Part shown: positions 15,366-24,590 of the stretch, piece by piece
How positions within the stretch are numbered: position 1 is the stretch's first letter
Layout: the number at the start of each line of letters is the position of its first letter
Assembly (NCBI RefSeq): GCF_010470675.1
Contig: NZ_VOIQ01000011.1
Location: 1-58,862, forward strand
Length of the DNA: 58,862 bases
Direction of reading: 5' to 3'
Origin: Desulfovibrio sp. JC010
GTDB taxonomy: Bacteria; Desulfobacterota; Desulfovibrionia; Desulfovibrionales; Desulfovibrionaceae
Position numbers and translations under genes: made by a program
The notes under the pieces: model-generated
What the model was told of the DNA's origin: nothing
The model's input: the letters and a program-made list of their open reading frames with translations, nothing else
The model's database searches: none

Positions 15366-16619
15366 ATGGATAAATTAGTTATTGAAGGTGGAGTTTCCCT
15401 TAACGGCCCGATCAGGGTCAGTGGTTCCAAAAACGCAGCCCTGCCTATCCTGCTGGCCTGTATTCTTCCGGAAGGTCCGGTTTGTCTCGATAATGTTCCG
15501 CGTCTTCGGGATATTCATACCACGCTCAAGCTGCTTAATATCCTCGGTTGTGAGACTTCTTTTGAAGGTAACAGGGTGTGCAGCGAAGTGAAGGACCTTA
15601 AGGTGGAAGCACCTTACGATCTGGTTAAGACCATGCGTGCTTCGGTGCTCTGCTTGGGTCCCCTGCTGGCTCTGAAGGGGGAGGCCAAGGTTGCGCTTCC
15701 CGGTGGCTGTGCTATCGGTGCACGTCCGGTGGATCTGCACCTGACCGCTTTTGAGCAGATGGGTGCTACTTTTGATCTTGATTCAGGTTATATTCATGGA
15801 AAGTGCGACAAGCTCAAAGGCGCGCACATCCATTTTGATTTCCCCACTGTGGGCGGCACCGAGAACGTGCTCATGGCCGCAGCTTTGGCCGAAGGTGAGA
15901 CCATTATTGAAAACGCGGCCCGTGAGCCTGAAGTTGTTGATCTTGCCAATTTCCTTATTGCCTGCGGAGCGAAAATTTCCGGTCACGGCACCAGCATTAT
16001 TACCGTGCAGGGCGTTACTTCCCTTAAAGGCGGCGACTACAAAGTCATGCCCGACCGCATTGAGGCCGGGACTTACATGGTTGCTGCCGCAATGACTGAC
16101 GGTGAATTGCTGATTCAGGACTGTCCCTTTCAGGAGCTGGAATCCGTTGTTTACAAGATGCGCAAGATGGGCATCTCCCTTGAGGAAGAAGAGGGCGGAG
16201 TGCGCGTGCGCCGGGCCAACGGTCTTATCTCCGGGGTGGATATCACCACGCAGCCGTACCCCGGCTTTCCTACAGATATGCAGGCTCAGCTCATGACCCT
16301 GATGTGTCTCTCCAACGGTGCCGGTACCATTGAGGAAAAGATTTTCGAAAACCGTTTCATGCACGTGCAGGAACTGGTGCGTATGGGCGCGAATATCAAG
16401 CTAAAGGGCCGTACCGCCATGATTCGCGGCGTTGAGAAGCTTACCGGTGCTCCGGTTATGGCTTCGGACCTGCGGGCCAGTGCTTCCCTCGTTGTAGCCG
16501 GACTGGCTGCTTCCGGGCGGACTGATGTTCAGCGTATTTATCATCTTGATCGCGGCTACGAGAAGCTGGAAGATAAGCTTTCCGCTGTGGGCGCAAGGGT
16601 CTGGCGCGAGAAAGAGTAA
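15366..16619 (+). CDS. murA: UDP-N-acetylglucosamine 1-carboxyvinyltransferase
   Basis: A 417-residue cytosolic enzyme that transfers enolpyruvate from PEP to UDP-GlcNAc, the first committed step of peptidoglycan synthesis and the target of fosfomycin. The N-terminal SGSKNAALP (K22-N23 type) binds substrate. The catalytic loop [14 protein letters not shown] contains C115, the residue alkylated by fosfomycin, so sensitivity is expected. [14 protein letters not shown] and AGTYMVAAA are conserved. AAGGATT precedes the ATG. comEC starts 15 bp downstream, so they probably form an operon. Confidence 0.96.
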   Translation: MDKLVIEGGVSLNGPIRVSGSKNAALPILLACILPEGPVCLDNVPRLRDIHTTLKLLNILGCETSFEGNRVCSEVKDLKVEAPYDLVKTMRASVLCLGPLLALKGEAKVALPGGCAIGARPVDLHLTAFEQMGATFDLDSGYIHGKCDKLKGAHIHFDFPTVGGTENVLMAAALAEGETIIENAAREPEVVDLANFLIACGAKISGHGTSIITVQGVTSLKGGDYKVMPDRIEAGTYMVAAAMTDGELLIQDCPFQELESVVYKMRKMGISLEEEEGGVRVRRANGLISGVDITTQPYPGFPTDMQAQLMTLMCLSNGAGTIEEKIFENRFMHVQELVRMGANIKLKGRTAMIRGVEKLTGAPVMASDLRASASLVVAGLAASGRTDVQRIYHLDRGYEKLEDKLSAVGARVWREKE

Positions 16620-16634
16620 CCGGCCTTTCTGGTT

Positions 16635-19037
16635 ATGAATCAAGTCGAGAATTCGATTTCAGGAAACAGGTCCGGGATTCCGGGCCTGTTTTTTTGGGAG
16701 ATTCTCACTCCTGCCTTTGTTTTCGGCATCCTGTCCATCAAATGGATGCTTCCTTCCCTGACCGCTTTGCTGGTCTATTTTTTTATTCTTTTTATTTTTC
16801 GCGCTGAGAAGGGCGCAGCTTTGCTGATGTTGGTGCTTTTCGGCTTCGGGCATTGGTATGGCAATTTTGTGCTGCCTCCCGGACCGGATGTCATGCCTGA
16901 TTGGATGGCTGCCCGTGAAAAAGTCCGACTCAGCGGAACAATCCACAGTATCAAAGGTGCACCGGGCAAGCGGCTGAAAATCCTTCTTGATGATGTCAGC
17001 TGCCAAAGCAAGGCCGGGCAGACGCAGCTTGAAGGTCTTCTGAACTGGACATGGGACCAGCCGGACCGGACTCCATATGTAGGGCAGCAGGTCTCGTTAA
17101 AGGTGCGGGTAAATCCGGTTCACGGGTTCCGCAACAGCGGACTCTGGGATTATGATTTTTATTGCCGCACAAAAGATATCCGCTACCGAACCTACACCCG
17201 TGGACCGATCAAGGATGGCGGACTGCAGCCGTACGAACCGCAGGGCTTGCAGAAACTGCGGGCTTCCCTGCGTGAACATATTCTCAAAAATGCACCCCCG
17301 ACACAGGGCGGAGCCATATTTCCGGCCCTGCTCACCGGGGACCGTTTCTATCTTTCACGTGACAGCGTGGAGCTGATTCGCCGGGCAGGAGTTTCGCATA
17401 TTCTGGCTTTGTCCGGTCTGCATGTGGGATTTATTGTTGCCTTGGGTTTCGGTGTGGCCTGGTTTGTAGGTGCTGTTTATCCTCGGATTTATCTGCTTAT
17501 TCCGCGTATGCGATTGGGCGTCCTTTTCTCCATACTTCCGGTGCTGCTTTATCTCTGGCTGGGCCAGTTCAGCCCTTCGCTTCTGCGGGCTGTGACCATG
17601 TTCGGCTTCTGGGGGCTGCTCATGTTTTGGGGCCGGGGCAGGGTGTTGCTGGACGGTTTGTTTCTGGCTGTGCTGTTGATTCTTGCGCTTTCACCGCTCA
17701 GTGTTTTTGATCTTGGTTTTCAGCTTTCCGTGTTGGCTGTGGGCGGTATAGCCTTGTTTTATCCGTTGTTTTCACGACTTATGCCTGCTGCTGATGGATT
17801 ATGGAGCAGGGTAATGCGGTTTGTGCTGGCTCTGATCTACATTAGTATTTGCGCAAACATTGCCTTGCTGCCCGTGCTGGTCTGGAATTTCGGGGTGCTC
17901 ACGCCGAACCTGCTTTTCAACGTTCTTTTCGTGCCTGTGCTCGGTTCATTTATCCTGCCTGTCTGCGGGGTCGGCGGATTGATCTGTTCATACATCAGCC
18001 CGGAAATTTCAGCGCATTTCTTTTCCGTCGGGGCCGCAGTCTTTGAATGGCTGCTTTTGCTGGTGCATAAAGCTGCAGATGCAGGCATGCTGCCCGAATA
18101 TGCGTTTTACCGCCCGCACTGGGAAGGGTTGCTGATCTACTATCTGGTTCTGGGGGCGGGCCTGTTGGCTTTTTATGGTAGAGGGAAGCGGGCGCAGGTT
18201 TTGCTGCTGCCAATGGTTCTGCTGCTTGGCGTGCGAATTTACGGGACCATGGGGCCTTCACTGGTGCGTATGGATATTCTGGATACCGGGCAGTCGCAAT
18301 GCGTGGTTATTACCGGACCGCAGGGTTCACGGACTGTGGTGGACGGCGGCGGTGGTTTCGGCAGGAATTTTGATATGGGTCGCTCAATTGTAGGGCCGTG
18401 GCTTGCTCACGGACATCTGCCGCAGGTGGATAATATTTTCATGACCCACGGTGACCGCGATCATGCCGGAGGTCTGGCCTTTCTGCTGGAGAAATTTACT
18501 GTCGGCCGTTTTTATTCCAACGGTGATATTCCTTCCGGCAGGGTAGGTGAACGATTCAAGGCAGCTTTCGAACAAAACGGTATTCATCCTGAAGTTCTGA
18601 TTAAAGGGGATATAGTTGAGCTTGAGCCGGGGCTGGTCATGGAGGTTCTGCATCCTTATGCGGGATTTGAAGGCAGCCGAAATGATCGTTCTCTCTATCT
18701 TCGGTTGCTCTGGAATGATCTGCCGCTGCTTTCCATTTCCGGTGATCTGGACCGCAAGGGGGTACGGGCTGTGCTGAAGAGCGGGGGGGAGCTTGCATCA
18801 AAAGTGCTGGTACTGCCGCACCATGGCAGTGCCGGATCATATTCGCCTCAATTGTACCAACGGGTAAATCCTGAGCTTGCGTTGGCAGCCTGCGGATTTT
18901 TGAATCGTTTCAATTTTGTTGCAGAAAAGGTTGAGCGGGAACTGGCAAAAAGACACATATGTATGTATACGACTTCAGCGAATGGAATGTTGACTGTTGA
19001 ATGGGACAGTGACGGGCGCGTGGTTACTGTTCCTTGA
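16635..19037 (+). CDS. comEC: ComEC/Rec2 family DNA-internalisation protein
   Basis: An 800-residue inner-membrane protein. Hydrophobic helices at the N-terminus (about 15-75) are followed by a DUF4131-type beta domain. The Competence domain (about 215-500) has the RRAGVSHILALSGLHVGF signature and many helices. The C-terminal metallo-beta-lactamase domain (about 540-800) has THGDRDHAGG for metal binding and LVLPHHGSAGSY. The family carries single-stranded DNA into the cytoplasm in transformation. Other competence genes are not in the window, so active transformation is not shown. No frameshift is seen. Confidence 0.93.
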   Translation: MNQVENSISGNRSGIPGLFFWEILTPAFVFGILSIKWMLPSLTALLVYFFILFIFRAEKGAALLMLVLFGFGHWYGNFVLPPGPDVMPDWMAAREKVRLSGTIHSIKGAPGKRLKILLDDVSCQSKAGQTQLEGLLNWTWDQPDRTPYVGQQVSLKVRVNPVHGFRNSGLWDYDFYCRTKDIRYRTYTRGPIKDGGLQPYEPQGLQKLRASLREHILKNAPPTQGGAIFPALLTGDRFYLSRDSVELIRRAGVSHILALSGLHVGFIVALGFGVAWFVGAVYPRIYLLIPRMRLGVLFSILPVLLYLWLGQFSPSLLRAVTMFGFWGLLMFWGRGRVLLDGLFLAVLLILALSPLSVFDLGFQLSVLAVGGIALFYPLFSRLMPAADGLWSRVMRFVLALIYISICANIALLPVLVWNFGVLTPNLLFNVLFVPVLGSFILPVCGVGGLICSYISPEISAHFFSVGAAVFEWLLLLVHKAADAGMLPEYAFYRPHWEGLLIYYLVLGAGLLAFYGRGKRAQVLLLPMVLLLGVRIYGTMGPSLVRMDILDTGQSQCVVITGPQGSRTVVDGGGGFGRNFDMGRSIVGPWLAHGHLPQVDNIFMTHGDRDHAGGLAFLLEKFTVGRFYSNGDIPSGRVGERFKAAFEQNGIHPEVLIKGDIVELEPGLVMEVLHPYAGFEGSRNDRSLYLRLLWNDLPLLSISGDLDRKGVRAVLKSGGELASKVLVLPHHGSAGSYSPQLYQRVNPELALAACGFLNRFNFVAEKVERELAKRHICMYTTSANGMLTVEWDSDGRVVTVP

Positions 19038-19158
19038 ATTTAATTATTTTTTTATTAATAATTGTATGTGGAAACTTGATTTTCATGTGCAAAAGTGCCA
19101 AGGTCTTTCCATTGACCGAAGATTTTGTGTGAAGCCTAATATGATGGAGGTTCCCTGC

Positions 19159-19557
19159 ATGCGAGTGCTGATTGTTGATGATGATTTTTATTGCCGCAAT
19201 ATGTTGCATGAGATCATGAAACCATATGCACAGTGCGATATTGCCGTTAACGGTGAAGAAGCTGTATTTGCCTTTAAAAAAGGTCTTGAGTCCGGCAATG
19301 CGTACGACCTTATCTGTCTGGATCTGATGATGCCGGAAATGGACGGCCAGCAGGCTTTGCGTGAAATGAGGTCTATTGAAAAAGATTTCAAGGTTGAAGA
19401 GGACGGTGCAGTAAAAGTTATTGTCACCACCATGCTTGATGACCGCAAGGAAACCCATGATGCTTTTTTCCTTGGCGGTGCCACTTCTTATCTGGTCAAG
19501 CCTATTGAAGAAGATAAGCTGGTCAAGGAACTCAAGAATCTCGGTTTTTCCGTATAA
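19159..19557 (+). CDS. Stand-alone response-regulator receiver protein
   Basis: A 132-residue CheY-like single domain with no output domain. The acidic pocket is D7-D8-D9, the phosphorylation site D55 (LDLMMPEMDG), the switch T90/T91 and the conserved lysine K114 (LVKPI). It is therefore predicted to be phosphorylated by a histidine kinase elsewhere and to act by protein binding. The start is ATG 19159, because GATGGAGG lies 8 nt upstream; earlier in-frame starts would put that ribosome site inside the gene. No partner kinase is adjacent. Confidence 0.9.
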   Translation: MRVLIVDDDFYCRNMLHEIMKPYAQCDIAVNGEEAVFAFKKGLESGNAYDLICLDLMMPEMDGQQALREMRSIEKDFKVEEDGAVKVIVTTMLDDRKETHDAFFLGGATSYLVKPIEEDKLVKELKNLGFSV

Positions 19558-19625
19558 GATACAAATTCCGACTTTAAAGGGATTTTTAAATCCTGTTGAT
19601 TATATTTTCCCGTTAATGTGGGCTG

Positions 19626-19655
19626 AATCCGCGGCTTTTGCTGCGGATTTTTTTT
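19626..19655 (+). terminator. Terminator after receiver gene
   Basis: AATCCGC (19626-19632) and GCGGATT (19643-19649), the loop also containing GGC/GCT pairs, followed by a run of eight T. Confidence 0.8.
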
Positions 19656-19797
19656 GCTAAATATTAAAAAATGTATTATTCAAGGCTGTTAGAAATAAAT
19701 AACGGAATTGAAGTTCCGCTGGAAGTGGTCTATTGTACCTCCTTCATATCAAGTTTTATCCGCTGATAGATGCGGTTTTATATAAGGTTTTTTTAAA

Positions 19798-21156
19798 ATG
19801 TCACAGATTTTAGGCGTTAAATTTAACGATTTCGGACAGATATATTATTTTTCGTCCGGGCCGTTCGTCGTTCGCGAGGGCCACTCGGTCATAGTGAAGA
19901 CCGAACAGGGTATGGGGCTGGGCAAGGTTTTTGTTGTGCAGCAGGACCTGCCCGAAGATGTAACCGAGGATTCCATCAAGACCATTTACCGTCTTGCCGG
20001 GGATGAAGATCTTGAGGCCGAGGTTGAGAACAGGGAGCTTTCCCGTACAGCCCACAGGTTCTGCAAAGATTGTATCGACCGTCAGAAGCTGGAAATGAAG
20101 CTTGTGGATGTGGAAGTCTTTTTTGACCGCAGCAAGATGATCTTTTACTTCACCGCTCCGGGCAGGATTGATTTCCGCGAGCTGGTCAAGGATCTGGTTA
20201 AGGAATACCGGACCCGTATTGAACTGCGTCAGATCGGTGTGCGTCACGAAACCCAGATGCTGGGAGCAATTGGTAACTGCGGGCAGATCTGCTGTTGCCG
20301 CCGTTTTATGCGTAAGTTCATGCCGGTGACTATCAGGATGGCCAAGGAACAGAATTTGTTCCTTAATCCGACCAAGATTTCGGGTATTTGCGGAAGATTG
20401 CTCTGCTGTCTTTCTTTTGAGCAGGAAAACTATGAAGATTTCCATCGCAAGAGTCCCAAGACCGGGAAAAAATATAATACCGTGCACGGAACTGTGCGGG
20501 TTACCCGGACCAACTTTTTCCGCAACACTCTGACCGTATTGCCGGAACAGGGTGATGAAATTGAAATTCCGCTTGATGATTGGCCGGATATGATCAAAGG
20601 TCCCGGCCAGGATCGCGGCGGCGATTCAGATTCCCGTGACGGTGATTCCCGTCGTGGACGTTCCGGTGGCAGGGATCGCAGCTGGGGAGATAATGACGGT
20701 AGTGATGCAAGGCCGCAAAGGTCCCGGTCCGAGCGTGGTCGCTCTGATCGCTCAAGGCCGGAAAGAGGGCGTTCTGACCGTTCCAGATCAGATCGTCCCA
20801 AGTCTGATAGACCCAGACCGGAAAGGCCGAAATCTGAACGTCGGCCAGATCGCCGCAATGAAGCCCCGGAAAGCGCAGAAGGTGCCAGAAGCGGAGAAGA
20901 AAGGCGCGGTGAAGAAAGACGCGAAGGCGCAAGGCTGGAAAAACGCCGGGATGATTCCCGGCAGGACCGCCGCAGACGTCCACCCAAAAAGGATCGTCCG
21001 CAGAATAAGCCGGAACAGGACAAGGGGGCCGCTCCCGCCAAGCCCGGAGAAAAGGATGAGTCCGGTTCTGCCAAGACAGGAAAGCCTTCAAACCGCCGTC
21101 GTCCTTCAAGGCGCAGGCGCAAGCGTAAACCTTCCGGAGCACGGAAGAATAAATAA
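19798..21156 (+). CDS. PSP1 / RicT-like protein with Arg-Ser-rich tail
   Basis: A 452-residue protein. Residues about 1-265 match the PSP1 domain of RicT (YaaT): a VKFNDFGQIYYF opening, HRFCKDCIDRQ, the cysteine cluster GNCGQICCCRR and a second CGRLLCC, residues that hold iron-sulfur clusters in the B. subtilis Ric complex. Residues about 275-452 are unlike the family: a low-complexity tail of RSDR, RSER, RPER and EERR units ending in KPSNRRRPSRRRRKRKPS, predicted disordered and strongly basic at the end. RNA binding is a reasonable inference. It is upstream of metG. Partners RicA and RicF are not visible. Confidence 0.88.
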   Translation: MSQILGVKFNDFGQIYYFSSGPFVVREGHSVIVKTEQGMGLGKVFVVQQDLPEDVTEDSIKTIYRLAGDEDLEAEVENRELSRTAHRFCKDCIDRQKLEMKLVDVEVFFDRSKMIFYFTAPGRIDFRELVKDLVKEYRTRIELRQIGVRHETQMLGAIGNCGQICCCRRFMRKFMPVTIRMAKEQNLFLNPTKISGICGRLLCCLSFEQENYEDFHRKSPKTGKKYNTVHGTVRVTRTNFFRNTLTVLPEQGDEIEIPLDDWPDMIKGPGQDRGGDSDSRDGDSRRGRSGGRDRSWGDNDGSDARPQRSRSERGRSDRSRPERGRSDRSRSDRPKSDRPRPERPKSERRPDRRNEAPESAEGARSGEERRGEERREGARLEKRRDDSRQDRRRRPPKKDRPQNKPEQDKGAAPAKPGEKDESGSAKTGKPSNRRRPSRRRRKRKPSGARKNK

Positions 21157-21406
21157 TGTTTTATAGTTCGGTCCGGTAAAAAAATGTCGGGCCGAACAAA
21201 TGTTTGCTTATCTGCGGGTTCTTCGCTATATGGCGTTCTGCCCGTGAACGGCAAAGAGCGATGCGGCCGGTTGAAAATGTCAGTATTATCACCCGGCTGT
21301 TAAGTTTTTTGCGCTCTTCACTTCGGATTTTGTATGCGGCAAAAGGTCGCTTTTATATAAATTTTATTAAATCCGATTGTTATCACCTTAACAGGAGTGA
21401 CTGATT

Positions 21407-23347
21407 TTGGATTCGTTTTTTATTACAACTCCCATCTATTATGTTAATGCAAAGCCGCACCTCGGCCATGCCTACACAACAATTCTTGCTGATTCCATGA
21501 ACAGGTTTCACAAGCTGCTGGGAGATGAAACTTTCTTTCTCACCGGAACCGACGAACACGGTGATAAGATCGTACAGGCTGCAGAAAAAGGCGGCCAGAC
21601 ACCACGTGAATACGTCGACGAGATAAGCGCGCTGTTCAGCGGCATTTGGCCCGGACTGCAGATTGAAAATGACGATTTCATCAGGACTACACAGGAAAGG
21701 CACATCAAGTGCGTTCAGGAAGTTCTGCAGAAAGTCTACGATAAAGGTGATATCTATTTCGGTGAATACGGCGGCCACTACTGCTTCGGCTGCGAAAGAT
21801 TTTATACCGAGAAGGAACTGGTTGACGGTAAATGTCCGCAGCATGAAACAGTTCCCGAATATATTGCGGAGAAGAACTACTTCTTCAAAATGTCCAAATA
21901 TCAGGACTGGCTCATCGGACACATCAATGCCAACCCTGATTTTATCCGTCCTGAAAGATACCGCAACGAAGTTCTCAGCCTGCTCAAGTCCGGCGAACTG
22001 GAAGATCTGTGCATCTCCCGTCCCAAGAGCCGTCTTGAATGGGGAATCGAACTTCCTTTTGATGATAAATTTGTGACTTATGTGTGGTTTGATGCTCTTA
22101 TCAACTACATTACCGCTCTTGAATATCCCGAAGGGCAGAAGTTTGAAAAATTCTGGCCCAAAGCCAACCATCTGGTGGCCAAGGATATCCTCAAGCCGCA
22201 TGCCATCTTCTGGCCCACAATGCTCAAGGCTGCCGAGATTGAGCCTTACCAGCACCTGAACGTGCATGGTTACTGGCTTATCAAGGACACCAAGATGTCC
22301 AAGTCTCTGGGTAACGTTGTTTCCCCGCTGGAAATGGCTGAGAAATACGGCGTAAACGCATTCCGCTATTTCCTGCTGCGCGAGATGGTTTTTGGTAATG
22401 ATTCCAGCTTTTCCGAGGAAGCCCTTGTGGGCCGTCTCAATGCGGACCTTGCCAACGACCTCGGCAACCTTTTCAGCCGGACCCTGTCCATGACCCACAA
22501 ATATTTTGAGGGCAAGGTACCGGATCAGGGCGAAGAAATTGATGAAGATTGCGAAATCAAGAGCCTTGGCCGTAAAGCCATGGCTGAATTTCAGAACAAT
22601 TTCATGGACGCTAAATTCTCCCGCGGTCTGGAAGGACTCTGGGAACTTGTGCGCGGCCTGAACAAATATATCGATACCACCCAGCCGTGGACTCTTTATA
22701 AAGAAGAGAAGATGTCCCGTCTCGGAACCGTGATGTATGTCCTGCTTGAGAACATGCGCAAAATCGCGGTTCATCTCTGGCCGGTTATGCCGGAAGCCAG
22801 TGAAATGATGCTGGAACAGCTGGGCATTAAATTCGCTCCTGAGAAAGTTAACCTGCAGGGTGAAATCGATGTCTGGGGTTTGCTTGATCCGGGTACCGAA
22901 GTTGCCAAGAAATCCAACCTTTTCCCGCGTGTGGAACTGCCCAAGGAAGAACCTGCTCCCAAGAAAAAGGAAGCAAAGAAATCCAAGAAGCAGCCCAAGC
23001 AGGCCAAGGAAGAGATCCCCGGAGTTATCGAGTTTCCTGATTTCCAGAAAGTGGACATGCGCGTGGGAACCGTGCTTTCCGTAACCAAACATCCCGATGC
23101 GGATAAGCTGCTGCTGGTCAAGATTGATACCGGCGATGATGAGCCGCGTCAGGTGGTGGCCGGGCTGGCTGAGTTCTTCAAGCCGGAAGAACTGGAAGGC
23201 CGTCAGGTTGTGGTTGTTGTAAATCTCAAGCCCCGCAAGCTGCGCGGTGAAGTGTCTCAGGGCATGATTCTCGCTGTGCGCAACGGTGATGAGATGCAGC
23301 TGCTGAGCGTAAGCGCGCCTGTTGCCAATGGGTGTAAGGTTTCGTAG
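21407..23347 (+). CDS. metG: Methionyl-tRNA synthetase
   Basis: A 646-residue class I synthetase. It has the HIGH-type motif PHLGHAYT (about 17-24), TGTDEHG, one zinc knuckle (CFGC...CPQH) and the KMSKS loop (TKMSKSLGN). The anticodon-binding helical domain and a Lys/Pro-rich linker (about 505-535) lead to a C-terminal EMAP-II-like tRNA-binding/dimerisation domain (about 540-646, VDMRVGTVL...HPDADKL). The start is TTG at 21407, with AGGAGTG in front. It is essential for translation initiation. Confidence 0.96.
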   Translation: MDSFFITTPIYYVNAKPHLGHAYTTILADSMNRFHKLLGDETFFLTGTDEHGDKIVQAAEKGGQTPREYVDEISALFSGIWPGLQIENDDFIRTTQERHIKCVQEVLQKVYDKGDIYFGEYGGHYCFGCERFYTEKELVDGKCPQHETVPEYIAEKNYFFKMSKYQDWLIGHINANPDFIRPERYRNEVLSLLKSGELEDLCISRPKSRLEWGIELPFDDKFVTYVWFDALINYITALEYPEGQKFEKFWPKANHLVAKDILKPHAIFWPTMLKAAEIEPYQHLNVHGYWLIKDTKMSKSLGNVVSPLEMAEKYGVNAFRYFLLREMVFGNDSSFSEEALVGRLNADLANDLGNLFSRTLSMTHKYFEGKVPDQGEEIDEDCEIKSLGRKAMAEFQNNFMDAKFSRGLEGLWELVRGLNKYIDTTQPWTLYKEEKMSRLGTVMYVLLENMRKIAVHLWPVMPEASEMMLEQLGIKFAPEKVNLQGEIDVWGLLDPGTEVAKKSNLFPRVELPKEEPAPKKKEAKKSKKQPKQAKEEIPGVIEFPDFQKVDMRVGTVLSVTKHPDADKLLLVKIDTGDDEPRQVVAGLAEFFKPEELEGRQVVVVVNLKPRKLRGEVSQGMILAVRNGDEMQLLSVSAPVANGCKVS

Positions 23348-23369
23348 CTACAATTTATATCAAAAAATT

Positions 23370-23404
23370 AAATCCCCCGCTTGCTTATGCAGGCGGGGGA
23401 TTTT
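23370..23404. terminator. Bidirectional terminator between metG and slyX
   Basis: AAATCCCCCGC pairs with GCGGGGGATTT. T-rich flanks are present on both strands, so it ends metG rightward and slyX leftward. Confidence 0.85.
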
Positions 23405-23430
23405 GCATTTGGCTATATTTAAAAAACGCT

Positions 23431-23499
23431 GGCGAAGCCAAACTAAAAGGTTTTGGGATTCTTAAACCCTTTTGCAAAAGGGTTTAAGCCGCCGGAGGC
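23431..23499 (+). repeat. Dispersed repeat copy 4 (at slyX stop)
   Basis: GGCGAAGCC through the AAACCCTTTTGCAAAAGGGTTT hairpin to GCCGCCGGAGGC. It is a short form lacking the GGCTCCCGGCAGG block. Its last base is shared with the slyX stop codon (CTA on the plus strand). Confidence 0.9.
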
Positions 23500-23732
23500 T
23501 AAACCTGTCCGTAATGGGGCGGCGGAACGTCATCCTGCGGAGATGCGTAATCCACGGCTTCCTTGAGGTCTTTCATCTGGCGGACCATTAATTCCAGTTT
23601 CTTCTCAAGGTCATTGATCTGTTTTTGCTGGGCAATGATGAACTTGTTCAGTTCTTCTACGGTCTGGTCCTGAAGCGCGAGGGCGGTTTCAAGGGATTCT
23701 ATTCTTTCTTCTGTGGATTTTGTATTATTCAT
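23499..23732 (-). CDS. slyX: SlyX-family protein
   Basis: A 77-residue coiled-coil protein. The heptad-rich helix ERIESLETALALQDQTVEEL continues through NKFIIAQQKQINDLEKKLELM, and the C-terminus ends in PPPHYGQV, the PPPHY tail typical of SlyX. Function is not established. The start at 23732 gives the normal family length; an upstream ATG at 23807 would add a Cys/Phe-rich extension foreign to the family. Shine-Dalgarno is weak. Confidence 0.82.
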   Translation of the reverse strand: MNNTKSTEERIESLETALALQDQTVEELNKFIIAQQKQINDLEKKLELMVRQMKDLKEAVDYASPQDDVPPPHYGQV

Positions 23733-23831
23733 TGTTGGAAAATGCCAGAAGAGCAGCCCGAAGGCAAATGAAAGAAAATGGCGGCAAATGAAACACGTGG
23801 ATGGCAAATAAAAGGAGAGGGGAGGGCTGAT

Positions 23832-24098
23832 TTAAGCTTTGATTTTTTTGGGCAGGTCGTAAGGCACATCTGCACCGTTGATGACCAGATTGATGACCCG
23901 GCCTTCGGTGCGTTCTACAAATTCTTTGTGGGCTTTGAGAGATATCATAGTCTCTATCATGTCTTCTGTGCTGGCCCAGACTCCGAATGTTGCCTTGTTC
24001 TGGTCATGAATTTTTTTCATTTGCAGAATGGTAAGTGACCACCACGACTGGCCGGTGGCAAGCATTTCCAGGGCTTGCCATTTTGCATCTGAACCCAT
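23832..24098 (-). CDS. Conserved hypothetical protein
   Basis: An 88-residue soluble protein. Its N-terminal half is helical with adjacent tryptophans (GQSWWSLTILQMKKIHDQ); the C-terminal half includes FVERTEGRVINLVING and ends in PYDLPKKIKA. No signal peptide or metal motif is seen. I cannot name a family. It lies between slyX and feoA on the same strand, about 48 bp after feoA, and could be cotranscribed with feoA. Ribosome site is weak. Confidence 0.65.
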   Translation of the reverse strand: MGSDAKWQALEMLATGQSWWSLTILQMKKIHDQNKATFGVWASTEDMIETMISLKAHKEFVERTEGRVINLVINGADVPYDLPKKIKA

Positions 24099-24146
24099 GG
24101 CTTACTCTTTTTGATTGAAGTGGAGAAAATTCCGGTTACGTGTATA

Positions 24147-24419
24147 TTAGAACGCACTGCATTTGTCGCAATCGCAAACCGGGATAGCCATGATTTTTTT
24201 GGCCATTTCGCAGCCGATGGCGAACTGGGAACTGCGTACCCGGATATTCATGCGGCCGTTGCTGCCGATGATATCCACGATAGTTCCCGGGATTATGCCC
24301 ATGGAAAGGAGTCTGCTGCGGCAGCATTTTCCACCTTCAAATCCGGTGACCCTGACCGACATTCCGGCTTTGTAGCTGGAGAGCGGTCTTTGTTTTGCTG
24401 TGTTTGCTAGTACGTTCAT
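24147..24419 (-). CDS. feoA: FeoA-domain protein
   Basis: A 90-residue SH3-like protein that works with the FeoB ferrous-iron transporter. PLSSYKAGMSVRVTGFEGG begins the domain, then RSRLLSMGIIPGTIVDII and RSSQFAIGCEMAKKI, the usual FeoA order. The C-terminus adds CDCDKC, which could bind metal. No feoB is adjacent, so this is an orphan in the window. The promoter is overlapped by a Fur-like palindrome (24424-24442). Confidence 0.88.
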   Translation of the reverse strand: MNVLANTAKQRPLSSYKAGMSVRVTGFEGGKCCRSRLLSMGIIPGTIVDIIGSNGRMNIRVRSSQFAIGCEMAKKIMAIPVCDCDKCSAF

Positions 24420-24423
24420 TGCA

Positions 24424-24457
24424 ATTGAAATTTAAAGTCAATTATGTGCTTTGTCAA
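24424..24457 (-). promoter_or_regulatory. feoA promoter with overlapping Fur-like palindrome
   Basis: The minus strand shows TTGACA (24457-24452), a 17-bp spacer and TAAATT (24434-24429). A 19-bp palindrome, ATTGAAATTTAAAGTCAAT (24424-24442), covers the -10 box and resembles Fur sites with arms related by 7 of 9 positions. The predicted transcript would start only a few bases before the ATG. Confidence 0.55.
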
Positions 24458-24590
24458 TGGGAGGATGGAATTATCATACAAATAAGGTAGACAACTCTGT
24501 GCTTGCCCATCTTCGAGGAATGTTTTATGTCTTTCTGTCTCACCCACAAGTCCTAACGCCAATATTTCAAACCATTATTGGATGGAGTTC

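Noticed and set aside
20430-21254. Ser/Arg/Leu-rich minus-strand frame
   Set aside because: Antisense of the repetitive tail of the RicT-like gene.
21383-23092. Minus-strand open frame of 569 codons
   Set aside because: Opposite metG; composition is an antisense shadow and no family motif is seen.
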